DNA of 6,388 nucleotides from DATGSL01 sp964645585. Lineage in GTDB: Bacteria; Verrucomicrobiota; Verrucomicrobiia; Opitutales; T3Sed10-336. Positions 6,147-6,388 of the stretch are shown here, piece after piece. Made by a program: the position numbers and the translations under genes. The DNA is taken from positions 1 to 6,388 of the forward strand of contig CAZYAN010000093.1 of the NCBI GenBank assembly GCA_964645585.1. The letters run 5' to 3'. Under the pieces are notes generated by a model. It did not search any database and was not told the DNA's origin. It saw nothing but the letters and a program-made list of their open reading frames with translations. The first letter of the stretch is position 1, and the number at the start of each line of letters is the position of its first letter.

Positions 6147-6241
6147 ATTCCATAACCTTCCAGCGCCAACGCTGGATCATTCTTCACGATTCCATTGCCT
6201 TCAGCGCCGATGGTGCGTCATCCTCCGCGATTCCGTTGCCC
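6147..6241. repeat. Degenerate 41-42-bp tandem repeat with internal hairpin
   Basis: Unit 1 (6147-6188) and unit 2 (6189-6229) both begin ATTCCAT, contain CCTTC/CAGCGCC and continue to a TCAT; about 31 of 42 aligned positions agree. A third unit starts at 6230 (ATTCCGTTGCC) and breaks off. Unit 1 contains a perfect hairpin, CCAGCG-CCAA-CGCTGG (6160-6175). The word CTTCAGCGCCAACGGTGCG at 5933-5951 is the same core, so this array is related to the mosaic at 5933-6015. There is no coding potential. Confidence 0.5.
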
Positions 6242-6294
6242 GATGTTAGGGTTCGTCGGGAAGATGCGAGGCGACCAAAATCCCATTTTTCCGC

Positions 6295-6327
6295 TTGCAC
6301 TCGCCCTGAAAAGGCCAAAGGTAGTTT
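6295..6327 (+). promoter_or_regulatory. Possible promoter of the tRNA-Val gene
   Basis: TTGCAC at 6295-6300 could be a -35 box. The -10 choice is poor: AAGGTA at 6318-6323 has a good 17-nt spacing but poor sequence, while TAGTTT at 6322-6327 has better sequence but 21-nt spacing. The position just before the tRNA is right. The pyrimidine-rich stretch 6325-6339 would be the start region and 5' leader. Confidence 0.22.
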
Positions 6328-6339
6328 TCTTTTCCTTCC

Positions 6340-6388
<49 letters not shown>

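Noticed and set aside
6147..6241. CRISPR array
   Set aside because: Units are degenerate (about 74% identical), directly adjacent with no unique spacers, and there are no cas genes.

Overview
The window looks like a chromosomal segment from a GC-rich bacterium of the Planctomycetota-Verrucomicrobiota-Chlamydiota (PVC) superphylum, most probably a verrucomicrobial relative. This is inferred from three things. An ECF sigma factor is paired with a von Willebrand A protein that starts with the 'DPxITAYALGEI' anti-sigma-like segment. A DUF1961-like concanavalin-fold protein is present. The intergenic DNA carries short G/A-rich tandem repeats and hairpin-bearing dispersed repeats. No 16S rRNA or other marker gene is present, so the assignment stays tentative.

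Layout: all four protein genes lie on the minus strand, so transcription runs from right to left. Read in that direction: (1) a repeat-rich spacer (about 5815-6339) that separates them from a plus-strand tRNA-Val(GAC), which is cut by the window end; (2) an ECF sigma-70 factor (5290-5814); (3) 23 nt further on, a 705-residue protein with a zinc-less anti-sigma-like N-terminus, one membrane span, and a vWA_N / vWA / DUF3520 (YfbK-type) C-terminus (3149-5266); (4) a 226-nt spacer with a 9-bp tandem repeat and an imperfect hairpin, then a secreted or membrane-anchored beta-sandwich protein resembling DUF1961 (2125-2922); (5) a 185-nt spacer with two hairpins, then a large protein with several membrane spans and three copies of an unrecognised repeat of about 76 residues (32-1939), followed by an 8-bp tandem repeat at the left edge.

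How the genes may work together: the sigma factor and the vWA protein are almost certainly co-transcribed. They make sense as a transmembrane switch: the cytoplasmic N-terminus would hold the sigma factor and the MIDAS-containing vWA part outside would sense a ligand. The other two genes could be independent or belong to the regulon; the sequence does not decide. The least explained objects are the repeat-bearing membrane protein and the mosaic of decayed non-coding repeats at 5930-6241.
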